A DNA stretch of 64,000 bases from JAGNGI01 sp035448825 (lineage in GTDB: Bacteria; Fidelibacterota; UBA2242), in assembly GCA_035448825.1 (NCBI GenBank), contig DAOTJS010000005.1:1-64000 (forward strand), given 5' to 3'. The translations under genes were made by a program, and so were the position numbers. Shown piece after piece: positions 16,840 to 25,377 of this stretch; positions within the stretch are counted from its first letter, which is position 1, and the number at the start of each line of letters is the position of its first letter. Under the pieces are notes generated by a model, which saw nothing but the letters and a program-made list of their open reading frames with translations, had not been told where the DNA came from and ran no database searches.

Positions 16840-18504
16840 TTAAAACAATCCAGAAATATTACCTTCGTCATCAATAGTAACGTTCTCAGCGACTGGTTTA
16901 GTCGGCAAGCCGGGCATCAATAGCATATTGCCGGTCACAGGCACTAAAAAACCAGCTCCGGCGGAAATTCCGATTTGTCTTATACTGACTGTATAATTGC
17001 GCGGTCTTCCGATGAGATTTGGATTGTCGGAAAGGCTATTTTGGGTTTTGGCGATGCAGATTGGCAGATTCTCGAGGCCGAGGTTTTTAATTTGTTGCAA
17101 ATCGGCGCGAGCCTCCGGGGTAAATTCGACTTCTTCGGCGCCATAAATCTTTTGGCAAACGGTATTAACTTTTTCAATCACTGGTGTATCCAGTTCGTAT
17201 AATGGCGTAAAATGCCGATCATTTTGTGCGATTTCGGTGACTTTCTCAGCCAGTTCAATCGCACCGGCGCTTCCTTTTTCGAATGAATCCACGACCGCGA
17301 CCGAGTAGCCTCTGGACGCCACCAATTCTTTTAATAGACTAATTTCCGCCTCAGTATCGGTGGCAAATCGGTTTAAAGCCACGATTCCCGGGATGCCGAA
17401 GTAAGCGAGGTCCTCGAGATGTTTTTCTAAATTTTCAAAACCTTTTCGAATGGCTTCAAGGTCAGGAATATCCAGCTCGGATTTAGATTTACCGCCGTGC
17501 ATCTTGAGTGCCCGAACCGTAGCCACTAACACGACTGCCTGTGGATTAAGACCGTTCATTCGGCAGACAATATCGAAAAATTTCTCACCGCCGAGATCGA
17601 ACCCAAAACCGGCTTCTGTAACGACGAAATCTGCCAATCCAGCCGCCATCTTCATAGACATTATCGAGCAAGTTCCCTGCGCAATATTGGCAAACGGTCC
17701 ACCATGCACAAAAGCCGGAGTTCCTTCGCTGGTCTGTACCAGGTTGGGTTTCAAGGGCTCTTTTAATAAAGATGCAACCGCTCCGGTAATTTTTAAATCG
17801 CCTAAACACACCGGCTCGCTGTCGTAAGTATAGCCCAGAATGATGTGTTTAAGTTTTTCTTGCATTTCGGAATACGATTTCACCAAGCAGAGAATCGCCA
17901 TAATTTCGGAAGCGGCGGTTATAATGAATCCCGTCTCACGAGGAATTCCATTAGATTTGCCGCCCAAACCAACGATGATGTTTCGTAAAGCCCGGTCATT
18001 CATATCCATAACCCGTGGCCAGGTAACCCGCCGCGGATCAATTAAAGGCTCCTTGCGACGGAAAATGTGATTATCAAGACAGGCGGCAATCAAGTTGTGA
18101 GCGGCAGTTACGGCATGTATATCACCCGTAAAATGAATATTGATCTCTTCGACTGGAAGTACTTTGGCTTTGCCGGCGCCGGTCGCGCCGCCCTTCATAC
18201 CAAAAAGTGGTCCCAAGGATGGTTCCCTCAGTGTAACAATCGCACTTTTACCAATGCGGTTCAATCCCATTGCCAGACTGATTGCTACGGTTGTCTTACC
18301 TTCACCAGCCGGGGTTGGCGTCATAGCCGAGACCAGAATTAATTTATTTTTAGCGTTGGGAGGGAGCTGATTGAAGTAACTCAGTTTGATTTTGGCTTTG
18401 TAATCACCATATAAATCCATTGCTTCGGGAGGGATTCCAATTTTTTCCGCAATTTGGCGAATTGGGACAAGACCTGCTGAAGCCATCGAAGATTCATTGA
18501 CCAT
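16840..18504 (-). CDS. fhs: Formate--tetrahydrofolate ligase
   Basis: A 554-aa full-length formyl-THF synthetase, making 10-formyl-THF from formate, ATP and THF. It works in purine and one-carbon metabolism or in the methyl branch of the Wood-Ljungdahl pathway. The P-loop TPTPAGEGKTTVAISLAMG (around residues 63-81), EPSLGPLFGMKGGATGAGK and the C-terminal LMPGLPTKP are diagnostic. It appears monocistronic: 43 nt separate it from the nitroreductase upstream, and 530 nt lie downstream. Confidence 0.97.
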   Translation of the reverse strand: MVNESSMASAGLVPIRQIAEKIGIPPEAMDLYGDYKAKIKLSYFNQLPPNAKNKLILVSAMTPTPAGEGKTTVAISLAMGLNRIGKSAIVTLREPSLGPLFGMKGGATGAGKAKVLPVEEINIHFTGDIHAVTAAHNLIAACLDNHIFRRKEPLIDPRRVTWPRVMDMNDRALRNIIVGLGGKSNGIPRETGFIITAASEIMAILCLVKSYSEMQEKLKHIILGYTYDSEPVCLGDLKITGAVASLLKEPLKPNLVQTSEGTPAFVHGGPFANIAQGTCSIMSMKMAAGLADFVVTEAGFGFDLGGEKFFDIVCRMNGLNPQAVVLVATVRALKMHGGKSKSELDIPDLEAIRKGFENLEKHLEDLAYFGIPGIVALNRFATDTEAEISLLKELVASRGYSVAVVDSFEKGSAGAIELAEKVTEIAQNDRHFTPLYELDTPVIEKVNTVCQKIYGAEEVEFTPEARADLQQIKNLGLENLPICIAKTQNSLSDNPNLIGRPRNYTVSIRQIGISAGAGFLVPVTGNMLLMPGLPTKPVAENVTIDDEGNISGLF

Positions 18505-18547
18505 AACGCGCCTTTATTAGTTAATTAATTTAATCAACGGCTATATG

Positions 18548-19099
18548 TTAACTAAATTTATTTAAATAAACAAAATTTTCGAGAGGCAAGCGCGCCGGTC
18601 GTTCTTTTTCGGCTAATTTTTGATAATCGCTTAAAATTGGATCAATTTCATCCGCTTGTTTACCGATATTTATGAGAGCAATTACCTGGTATTCAGTGGG
18701 AATATTCAAAGCCTCCTTGACTTTATCCTCATCGTAACCGGCAATGGGATGGGCGACCAATCCCATTTCGGTTGCGCGCAGGATGAGAGCCGCAGTCGCC
18801 ATTCCGGTGTCGAATAGATAATATTCTCGATCTTTGATGACGCAGTCGAGGTCTTTTTTGGAGAAAACTGCGACAATCAGCGAAGCCTTTTTAGCCCATT
18901 CGTTGCCCTTGTTAAGAGCTGAATGCAGATTGGTCAATTGTTCTTTATCATAAACAAAAACGAAACGCCAGGGTTGCTTATTAAAACAAGATGGCATTAA
19001 TCGGGCACTTTCTGCTAAATCCTTTATCAACGGCGGAGTAATTTCAACCGGCGCCAGCGAGCGCGTGGCACGGCGTTTTTCTAAAATATCTTTCAGCAT
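18548..19099 (-). CDS. Nitroreductase-family flavoprotein
   Basis: A 183-aa FMN-dependent nitroreductase-fold protein. RRATRSLAPVEI at the N-terminus contributes the phosphate-binding Arg residues, CFNKQPWRFVFV is the flavin-contacting block (usually SxxNxQPW), and the C-terminal half contains GLVAHPIAGYDEDKVKEAL. Such enzymes reduce nitro groups, quinones or other acceptors with NAD(P)H; the physiological substrate cannot be deduced. It is divergent from the TPR gene, with ~100 nt between starts. Confidence 0.88.
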   Translation of the reverse strand: MLKDILEKRRATRSLAPVEITPPLIKDLAESARLMPSCFNKQPWRFVFVYDKEQLTNLHSALNKGNEWAKKASLIVAVFSKKDLDCVIKDREYYLFDTGMATAALILRATEMGLVAHPIAGYDEDKVKEALNIPTEYQVIALINIGKQADEIDPILSDYQKLAEKERPARLPLENFVYLNKFS

Positions 19100-19199
19100 A
19101 ATAAATCTCCCTTCCTTAATCTTTTGTATTTTGACTTGTTTTGCACGCCTTTCAATGTTTATCTTTAGAGAAGATAATGAATTAAATTGTTACAGAGCG

Positions 19200-20342
19200 A
19201 TGACCGGTAAAAACAAAAATATCAGGCTTTCAATTATTTACTTATCTTTAATCGGTTTATTCTCCAAACCGGTTATTGCCAACGAATGGCAGGAACAGAA
19301 AATTCAGCAAGCCCTGTTCGAAATGTATAATTTGAATAACGTCGCCGCGCACCAGCATTTTAAAGAAGTATTAAATAGCCAACCGTTTCACCCATTGGCG
19401 CCGATGGCGGAAGTGGCAACCGACTGGTTGAAAAATCAGGAGGAATTGGGTTATAAGGAGGGCAATCGAATCCTGGCGGCGCGGATTGACTCCGTTTTGG
19501 CAATTTACCGCGATAAATTGAAAGCCGACTCGCGTAACGGCGAGCTGGAATTCTATTATGGTTGCACTTACGGTTTAAAAGCCCGACTGTCGCTCGGTGA
19601 AAAAGATTACCTGGGTGTCTTGATTAATGGCTACAATGCAGTGCGCTATATCAAGGCGGCGGAACGTCATCAACCCGATTTCATCGAGCTTCAAATACCT
19701 TTTGGTGTTTTCAATTATTATGTCGGCATTTCGCGGGGTTATATGCAAATCGCCTCGTGGATTATGAATACATCGGGGAGCAAAGAGGACGGGTTAGCAC
19801 AGATGAGCTATGCCGCCCATAATGCGCGTTATAGTTGTTACGAAGCACGCAGTATTCTGGCAATGGTGACTTTATATTTCGAAGGTGACTATGAGTCCAC
19901 TCTCTATAATGCGGAGATGATGGCGTCCGACTTCCCCAATAATCCGTATTATAATTACCTGGCTGGAGAGGCGCTAATTCAAATGGGGCGTTACGCCGAT
20001 GCCGAGAAGCAGATTAAGCGAATCCAACAATTACTGCCGAAATTAAAGCCCAAAACGCAACAGGAGTATTGGTCAAAATTACACCAGTTACAGGGCAGTC
20101 TGGCGCTTAAAAAGGGTGATTTAGCGACGGCTGAGAAGGAACTTAGGGCGGTAATTGATAATTACGACCAGGAAATGGATGTTCAATTAGGATTTGCGCT
20201 TCTTAGATTGGGCAATGTCTATGACTTAACCGGTCGGCGGGAATTAGCGATTCAATGTTACCGGCGAGCGTCTGGATTGAAGAACCGCTCGCAAGCCTGT
20301 AAATTAGCCGAACTGTATTTGAAAACACCCTATACGCAATAG
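19200..20342 (+). CDS. Exported TPR-repeat protein
   Basis: About 380 aa. The start is placed at ATG 19200 because it is followed directly by a signal peptide (MTGKNKNIRLSIIYLSLIGL, cleavage near VIANEW). The open frame continues back to 19065, but that extension would overlap the divergent nitroreductase gene. The body is alpha-helical with tetratricopeptide-like pairs (YNYLAGEALIQMGRYADAEK, KKGDLATAEKELRAVIDNY, GFALLRLGNVYDLTGRRELA) and an aromatic-rich central part. It is probably a periplasmic scaffold; no enzymatic motif is evident and I cannot assign a function. Confidence 0.75.
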   Translation: MTGKNKNIRLSIIYLSLIGLFSKPVIANEWQEQKIQQALFEMYNLNNVAAHQHFKEVLNSQPFHPLAPMAEVATDWLKNQEELGYKEGNRILAARIDSVLAIYRDKLKADSRNGELEFYYGCTYGLKARLSLGEKDYLGVLINGYNAVRYIKAAERHQPDFIELQIPFGVFNYYVGISRGYMQIASWIMNTSGSKEDGLAQMSYAAHNARYSCYEARSILAMVTLYFEGDYESTLYNAEMMASDFPNNPYYNYLAGEALIQMGRYADAEKQIKRIQQLLPKLKPKTQQEYWSKLHQLQGSLALKKGDLATAEKELRAVIDNYDQEMDVQLGFALLRLGNVYDLTGRRELAIQCYRRASGLKNRSQACKLAELYLKTPYTQ

Positions 20343-20457
20343 TAGGTCGAGGTCGAGGTTGAGGTCGAGGTCAAGGTCACTCTTCGATGGACTCAGAGTG
20401 ACATTTCTTATCCGTCATCCTGAGCCTGTCGAAGGATGAGGTTATCGGAAAACTACT

Positions 20458-20481
20458 GGTCGAGTTGCCAACTCGACCTAC
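20458..20481. repeat. CTAC-tagged palindrome (family 3, solo copy)
   Basis: Palindrome ggtcgagttg/caactcgacc followed directly by TAC, giving CCTAC at the right end. It is built like the palindrome at 50784-50807 (GTAG + gtcgaaat/atttcgac), with a different inner sequence. Confidence 0.75.
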
Positions 20482-20532
20482 ATATTCTCTTTTCTCGACC
20501 TTAACCTTGACCTCTTTTCCGTGCCTTTGTGT

Positions 20533-20582
20533 CTTTGTCCCGCCGAGCGGGACTCTCTCAACAGAGACTCCTCCGGAGCTTG
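20533..20582. repeat. Inverted copy of the nested-palindrome repeat
   Basis: The complement reads caagctccggaggagtctct, then a gtcccgc/gcgggac hairpin and acaaag, so it combines both second-hairpin variants seen in the two copies near 12243-12379. Confidence 0.7.
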
Positions 20583-20689
20583 CAAATAATTCGTGGGCTA
20601 TTCTTAACCGGTAACTTGTAACCTGTTACCCTGCCTGCTTGCGCAGTCAGGCAGGCTGTATCCTCTCAGCCTCGACCTCGACCTCCGCC

Positions 20690-21826
20690 TCAGCCCGTTG
20701 CCTTTCTTACGCCAAGTCCCGGTCTATCTGCAGGGAACTGTCGGCCATCCTTGAAAATCACACCGCTGAAAGGATCATTCGAAATTAATAGATTACCATC
20801 TAGGTCAGCGTAATCAATTAGTGAACAAAGTTGCGCCGCGGCTGAGATGGCAACTGAACTTTCGATCATACAACCGATCATAATTTTCAAACCAAGTGAT
20901 TTAGCCAGCCAGACCATTCGCAGGGCTTCCTGAAGGCCGCCGGCTTTCATCAGTTTGATATTGATGCCATCGAAAACCTCGGCTAATTTAGGAATATCGG
21001 AAGCAGTCTTGACGGCTTCATCGGCGATAATCGGAATGTCAATTCGGTCACGAATCCAGCGAGTTTCTTCCAGCATTTCGGCCGGCATAGGTTGCTCAAC
21101 CAGCTCGACGCCATTTTTCGCTAACCATTCGATTTTACGAATAGCGATTTCCTTGTCTTTCCAGCCTTCGTTGGCGTCAACCCGGATGGGTTTATCCGGT
21201 GCGACACTGCGCACGGTGGTGACCATCTCCTCATCGTTTGAGCCTCCGACTTTGATTTTGAGAATTTTAAAAGGCTCGGCTTCGCGCGTTTTCTGTTTGA
21301 CAATTTCCGCCGTGTCAATGCCAATTGTAAAGGAGGTCAGCGGGGCTTTGTTAGGATCGAGTCCCCAGAATTTATAAAGCGGGAGGTTGAGAGACTTGCC
21401 AATCCAGTCCATTAAAGCCAGATCAATGGCGCATTTGCCGGCAGTCTGGCCGGACTCGATTGCTTGCAGCTCGAGGCTAAATTGGGCAAATTCCCAGGGA
21501 TTGAGTTTTTCGATTAACGGTGTGGCTTTTTTAATCAGTGTGATAGTTGATTCCGGGGTTTCATCATAGCGAGTATTCGGTGCGGCTTCGCCGATGCCGG
21601 TGACGCCGTCCTTTTCGAGATAGACAAAGACATTATTCTTGACGTCACCAGAGTTGCGTGAAATTGTCCAGGTATGTTTCAATTTCAAAGTCTTGATTTC
21701 GTAATGTACTTTCATACCTGCATCTGTAGTTTTGGTTTTTAATTGAGGGAAAAGGGGAAAAGCCTGAGCTATGCGCGCGACGGCGGCAGTGACGCCTAAA
21801 GTACCGATAAATTCGCGTCGTTTCAT
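20690..21826 (-). CDS. Dipeptide (L-Ala-D/L-Glu type) epimerase with Tat-like signal
   Basis: A 378-aa enolase-superfamily enzyme of the muconate-lactonizing subgroup. Visible are LKIKVGG (catalytic Lys of the KxK motif), IRVDANEGW (metal ligand Asp), VELVEQPMP (Glu), IIADEAV (Asp-Glu) and INIKLMKAGGL with the second catalytic Lys. These match L-Ala-D/L-Glu and related dipeptide epimerases, which help recycle murein peptides. The N-terminus MKRREFIGTLGVTAAVARIA looks like a twin-arginine signal, so the enzyme may act in the periplasm. Divergent from the MFS gene 177 nt away, which may import the dipeptide or related peptides. Confidence 0.85.
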   Translation of the reverse strand: MKRREFIGTLGVTAAVARIAQAFPLFPQLKTKTTDAGMKVHYEIKTLKLKHTWTISRNSGDVKNNVFVYLEKDGVTGIGEAAPNTRYDETPESTITLIKKATPLIEKLNPWEFAQFSLELQAIESGQTAGKCAIDLALMDWIGKSLNLPLYKFWGLDPNKAPLTSFTIGIDTAEIVKQKTREAEPFKILKIKVGGSNDEEMVTTVRSVAPDKPIRVDANEGWKDKEIAIRKIEWLAKNGVELVEQPMPAEMLEETRWIRDRIDIPIIADEAVKTASDIPKLAEVFDGINIKLMKAGGLQEALRMVWLAKSLGLKIMIGCMIESSVAISAAAQLCSLIDYADLDGNLLISNDPFSGVIFKDGRQFPADRPGLGVRKATG

Positions 21827-22003
21827 TTCGATCCTGCTAAAATTTGAATCTGATAACGCCTCAATTTAATCTCTTTGCGAAACTGAGCAAAGTTCTTTTG
21901 GTATAAATATTTCGACCTGAAGCTTGCGTCATAATTGGAAATGTCATAAAATCAGTCAAATTTATGTTGCAATTAATTTTCAATTCATCGGAGGATTTAC
22001 CAG

Positions 22004-23221
22004 ATGGAAGAAGTTCGCTTTAAAGTTTATCCTTATCGCTGGGTCGTGCTGATTGCTTTTATGATTGTTATTGCGGTGAATCAGCTTTGCTGGATTACAT
22101 TTGCGCCAATCACCGGCCGGGCGGCGCAATTTTACGGTGTTTCCGACCTTAGTATTGGTTTATTATCTATGATTTTTATGATAGTGTATATCGTTATTTC
22201 GATTCCGGCTTCCTGGATTATTGACACGTACGGAATTAAAATCGCAGTCGGGATCGGTGCCGCCTTAACCGGAATATTCGGTTTAATGCGCGGTTGGCTG
22301 GCGACGAGCTATCAATATGTGCTTATTGCCCAGATTGGACTCGCCATTGGTCAGCCATTTATTTTGAATGCCATTACGAAAGTTGCGGCACGCTGGTTTC
22401 CAATTGAGGAGCGCGCGACGGCTTCCGGTTTGGGTTCGCTGGCAATGTATGTCGGCATCATAATCGGTATGGCATTGACGCCGTATCTGACGATTCAGGC
22501 CGGAATCGAAGGCACATTGTTGCTATATGGGATTGTTTCAGTTATCGGGACTATTATCTTTTTCGTTCTGGTGAGGGAACATCCGCCGACGCCGCCCTGT
22601 CCGGCCGGTCAGGAGGAACGGGCTTTGGTTTTCGATGGCTTGAAGCAAATGCTGAAAATGAAAGAATTTCAGCGACTGATGCTGGTATTTTTCATCGGGC
22701 TCGGAGTTTTCAACGGAGTAACGACCTGGATCGAGAATATTGTCCGTCCGCGCGGTTTTTCGATTACTCAAGCCGGCTTGACTGGTGGTCTAATGATTAT
22801 CGGCGGGATAATCGGGGCGGTAATCGTTCCAATGCTTTCCGATCGGGTGCGGAAAAGAGTGCCGTTTATCATTCTGGCATTGGTGGGAGCAACGCTGGGA
22901 TTTATCGGTGTTACGTTCGCTCCTATGTATTGGTTATTATTGACTTCGGCTTTCGTGATGGGGTTTTTCCTGTTGGGTGTTGGCCCGCTAGGATTTCAAT
23001 ACGGGGCGGAAATTTCCTACCCGGCTCCGGAAGGAACCTCGAACGGATTATTGTTGCTGATGGGACAAATATCAGGGGTGCTGTTCATTTTCGGAATGGA
23101 TGGTTTGAAATCACCCCAGACCGATTCGATGACTATCCCGCTAGTAATTTTAATTGGTCTGATGGTTTTATGTACCTTGCTCAGCCTTAAACTGAAAGAA
23201 TCGAATTTACTGCGAAAATAA
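22004..23221 (+). CDS. MFS transporter
   Basis: A 405-aa major facilitator superfamily permease with about 12 hydrophobic helices. The loop 2-3 signature region (SWIIDTYGIKIAVGIGAALTG) and the second-half equivalent (MLSDRVRKRVPFIILALVG) are recognisable. The protein resembles FLVCR/disrupted-in-renal-carcinoma-type or organic-anion MFS members more than sugar porters, but the substrate is not readable. A clear AGGAGG-like site (tcggaggatttaccag) precedes ATG 22004. It is divergently paired with the dipeptide epimerase. Confidence 0.88.
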   Translation: MEEVRFKVYPYRWVVLIAFMIVIAVNQLCWITFAPITGRAAQFYGVSDLSIGLLSMIFMIVYIVISIPASWIIDTYGIKIAVGIGAALTGIFGLMRGWLATSYQYVLIAQIGLAIGQPFILNAITKVAARWFPIEERATASGLGSLAMYVGIIIGMALTPYLTIQAGIEGTLLLYGIVSVIGTIIFFVLVREHPPTPPCPAGQEERALVFDGLKQMLKMKEFQRLMLVFFIGLGVFNGVTTWIENIVRPRGFSITQAGLTGGLMIIGGIIGAVIVPMLSDRVRKRVPFIILALVGATLGFIGVTFAPMYWLLLTSAFVMGFFLLGVGPLGFQYGAEISYPAPEGTSNGLLLLMGQISGVLFIFGMDGLKSPQTDSMTIPLVILIGLMVLCTLLSLKLKESNLLRK

Positions 23222-23366
23222 AGTGAAAGAATCTACCGATTAAAAACCGATTATGAGACTTTTTAATATCAATTATCTCATAAATGGCAAAATTTTTGCT
23301 CTTATTAACATTGAGTTGTAATTTATCGCGTGATATTTTAAATAAAGAAAAAAGAAAGGAGACATT

Positions 23367-23804
23367 ATGAAAAAGTTAGTCTTAAGTGTAGTAGTTGTGA
23401 TGTTTTTAATGGCCAGTTTAAGTTATGGATTTGGTCTGGGTATTATGCTCGGTGAACCTTCTGGTTTAAGTGGCAAATATTGGATGAGTGAAAAGAATGC
23501 TATCGCTGGTGGATTGACCTGGTCGTTGAGTCACGATTATTTGCATGTGCATGCGGATTATCTCATTCATAACCTTAACTTGATTAATGTTGGTGGCACT
23601 GTTCTTCCATTTTATTATGGATTGGGTGCAGGTCTTGGTTTCGGCGATGATATCCATCTTGGGGCGCGGATTCCGGTTGGAATTGAATATTTCTTTGCCG
23701 ATCGGAAATTTGACGTCTTTTTTGAATTGGTTCCAGTAGTAGGTTTACTGCCTGATTTTGGTTTTGGGGTTAGTGGCGCAATCGGCCTGAGATATAATTT
23801 CTAA
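23367..23804 (+). CDS. Small outer-membrane beta-barrel protein
   Basis: 145 aa, with signal peptide MKKLVLSVVVVMFLMASLSY and a strong Shine-Dalgarno (AAAGGAGA) before ATG 23367. The mature part alternates Gly/aromatic strands (GFGLGIMLGEPSGLSGKYW, GLGAGLGFGDDIHLGARIPV, in part) and ends IGLRYNF with a terminal Phe, as expected for a BAM-inserted 8-strand barrel. The GEPSGLSGK block is shared by a family of uncharacterised small barrels. Function unknown. A terminator follows, so it is its own transcription unit. Confidence 0.75.
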   Translation: MKKLVLSVVVVMFLMASLSYGFGLGIMLGEPSGLSGKYWMSEKNAIAGGLTWSLSHDYLHVHADYLIHNLNLINVGGTVLPFYYGLGAGLGFGDDIHLGARIPVGIEYFFADRKFDVFFELVPVVGLLPDFGFGVSGAIGLRYNF

Positions 23805-23832
23805 CAGGCGATTACAAATATTTATGAAAAAT

Positions 23833-23868
23833 AGCCGGAGGATAAATTCCTTCGGCTTTTTTTTTATA
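23833..23868 (+). terminator. Rho-independent terminator
   Basis: Stem agccggagga (23833-23842) pairs with tccttcggct (23848-23857) with one G-T pair and a 5-nt loop, followed by a run of T. It lies 29 nt after the small barrel gene. Confidence 0.88.
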
Positions 23869-23909
23869 TTCTATTATTGAGAATCTAAATATCGGTTAAG
23901 TTTTTCTGC

Positions 23910-24275
23910 ATGAACATTAAAAGTAAGGTATTGTTAATTATTACCATTTCTTTAATAAGTGGTTGTTCGCCAAATCAAGGTCAGCTGACGATTGTGGATA
24001 ATGGTGTAATAACCTGGCAATCCGAAACCGGCGAGAAAATCGTGACGCGATTTTATTCCTTATCGGATAGTAGTCTGGAATTCGTCAAAGTGATTCTGCC
24101 GAATGGCGAAGAATACACATTGCCACAGGTTGTATCTGCTTCGGGTGTGCGCTATACCGATGAACGGGAAATCGTGTTCTGGATGAAAGGCGAGACGGCG
24201 TTTGTCCAGCATCGCGCCCTGGATGGCGAATGGCAGATTTTGTATGATAACTGCCGGATGATTTCAAAACGGTAA
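23910..24275 (+). CDS. MliC-like lipoprotein (putative C-type lysozyme inhibitor)
   Basis: 121 aa. The lipoprotein signal MNIKSKVLLIITISLISGC has its lipobox ending at Cys19. The mature domain carries hallmarks of the MliC/PliC fold: VKVILPNGEEYTLPQV followed by SASGVRYTDER and IVFWMKGETAFV, the region that inserts into the lysozyme active site, and a C-terminal WQILYDNC. The expected role is membrane-anchored protection of peptidoglycan from C-type lysozymes. It is followed immediately by the REP array. Confidence 0.72.
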   Translation: MNIKSKVLLIITISLISGCSPNQGQLTIVDNGVITWQSETGEKIVTRFYSLSDSSLEFVKVILPNGEEYTLPQVVSASGVRYTDEREIVFWMKGETAFVQHRALDGEWQILYDNCRMISKR

Positions 24276-24752
24276 TGGAGTGCGCTAATAATATTAGCGC
24301 TCAAAACTTTGAGGTTGTAGATAGGTACTTTCCTCACTTCGTTCGGAAATGCATTAACGTTGTTGATGCCATCCGGTAGGGGGGAAATGGAGTGCGCTAA
24401 TAATATTAGCGCTCGAAACTTTGAGGCTATGGATAGGGTACTTTCTTCGCTTTGCTCAGAAATGCATCAACGCTGTTAATGCCATCCGGTAGGGGAAAAA
24501 TGGAGTGCGCTAATAATATTAGCGCTCAAAACTGTAAGGTTGTAGATGGGTACTTTCCTCGCTTTGTTCGGAAATGCATTAACGTTGTTAATGCAATCCG
24601 GTAAGAGAAAAAATGGATTGCGCTAATAATATTAGTGTTCACAACGGACAGGCTGGCGATAGGTACTTTCCTCGCTTTGCTCGGAAATGCATCAACGTTG
24701 TTGATGCAATCCGGTAAGAGAAAAAATGGAATGCGCTAATAATATTAGCGCA
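24274..24752. repeat. REP array (family 1), left part: four full 113-nt units and one truncated
   Basis: Units begin at 24274, 24386, 24499, 24612 and 24725 (spacings 112, 113, 113, 113). Each unit holds three hairpins. H1 is gcgctaata-a-tattagcgc. H2 is tttcc/ggaaa with an inner 2-bp stem. H3 is gcatcaac-gnt-gttgatgc or its T/A variant gcattaac-gnt-gttaatgc. The fifth unit stops after H1, where the RAYT1 segment begins. The array starts at the stop codon of the MliC-like gene. Confidence 0.95.
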
Positions 24753-24789
24753 TATAGCTGAAAGAAAAATTATCTGCGTAGTTGAAACA

Positions 24790-25365
24790 ATGCTGAGAAT
24801 GGATTATATTTACTCTGGAATGGAGGTCTACAAAACATACGAACATAATCCACCTCATTTATTCCGGGAGAACGGAATCTATTTTATAACCGCATCAACC
24901 TATGGTAAACTTCATCATCTTACCGATACCAACGTGAAGACGTTTTTACGCGATTCTATTTTCAAAGCCTTTAGCGAGGCTGATTGGGAAGTAACTGATT
25001 GGGTAATTCTTGATAATCATTATCATTTATTAGTAAAAGCAACCGAGCATCCGGAAATATTACCCGAAATTATAAGGGCAATTCACCGTTTTTCAGCTAT
25101 TTATATCAGGAAAAACGGGTTAGCTAAGGAAGGTGCTGCCCGAATCTGGTATAATTACTGGGATAGCTGTATTAATACGCTTAATGATTTCTATACAGTT
25201 GTTCATTATATCTGGTATAATCCAGTAAAGCACGGTTATGTAACGAGTCCCTTTCTGTGGGAATTCGGTAGTTTTCGTAAAAGGTTTATTTCCGAGGCGG
25301 ATTATTGTACAAAAATAATGTCTGAATATCCATTGAGCAAAGTAAAGTATTGGGATGATTTCTAA
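24790..25365 (+). CDS. REP-associated tyrosine transposase RAYT1 (Y1 HUH)
   Basis: 191 aa, IS200-like Y1 transposase fold of the RAYT group. DNHYHLLVKA (His77, His79) is the HUH metal-binding motif, and VVHYIWYNPVKHGY places the catalytic Tyr at 140. RAYTs cut single-stranded DNA at REP palindromes and are thought to be domesticated movers of these repeats. The gene sits inside a repeat unit: truncated units flank it (24725-24752 and about 25391-25462) and full units lie outside. This arrangement makes the 113-nt repeats its probable cognate substrate. ATG 24790 is the only sensible start; no clear Shine-Dalgarno. Confidence 0.88.
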   Translation: MLRMDYIYSGMEVYKTYEHNPPHLFRENGIYFITASTYGKLHHLTDTNVKTFLRDSIFKAFSEADWEVTDWVILDNHYHLLVKATEHPEILPEIIRAIHRFSAIYIRKNGLAKEGAARIWYNYWDSCINTLNDFYTVVHYIWYNPVKHGYVTSPFLWEFGSFRKRFISEADYCTKIMSEYPLSKVKYWDDF

Positions 25366-25377
25366 AGTGGTTATTTT

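Larger units (their letters stand above)
20343..20689. repeat. 347-nt intergenic mosaic of short repeats
   Basis: No gene. In order it holds a purine-rich imperfect tandem of gaggtcgaggtc words (20343-20378), an inverted pair catcct/aggatg (20417-20438), a CTAC-tagged palindrome ggtcgagtt/aactcgacc (20458-20481), an inverted copy of the nested-palindrome repeat seen beside the GxxExxY gene (20533-20582), the hairpin cctgcctgc/gcaggcagg-like word (20632-20656), and the complement of the first tandem, cctcgacctcgacctc (20671-20687). The two ends are thus inverted repeats of each other. The flanking genes are convergent. Confidence 0.75.

Noticed and set aside
19065..19199. N-terminal extension of the TPR gene
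   Set aside because: It overlaps the divergent nitroreductase start and precedes a clear signal peptide starting at 19200.
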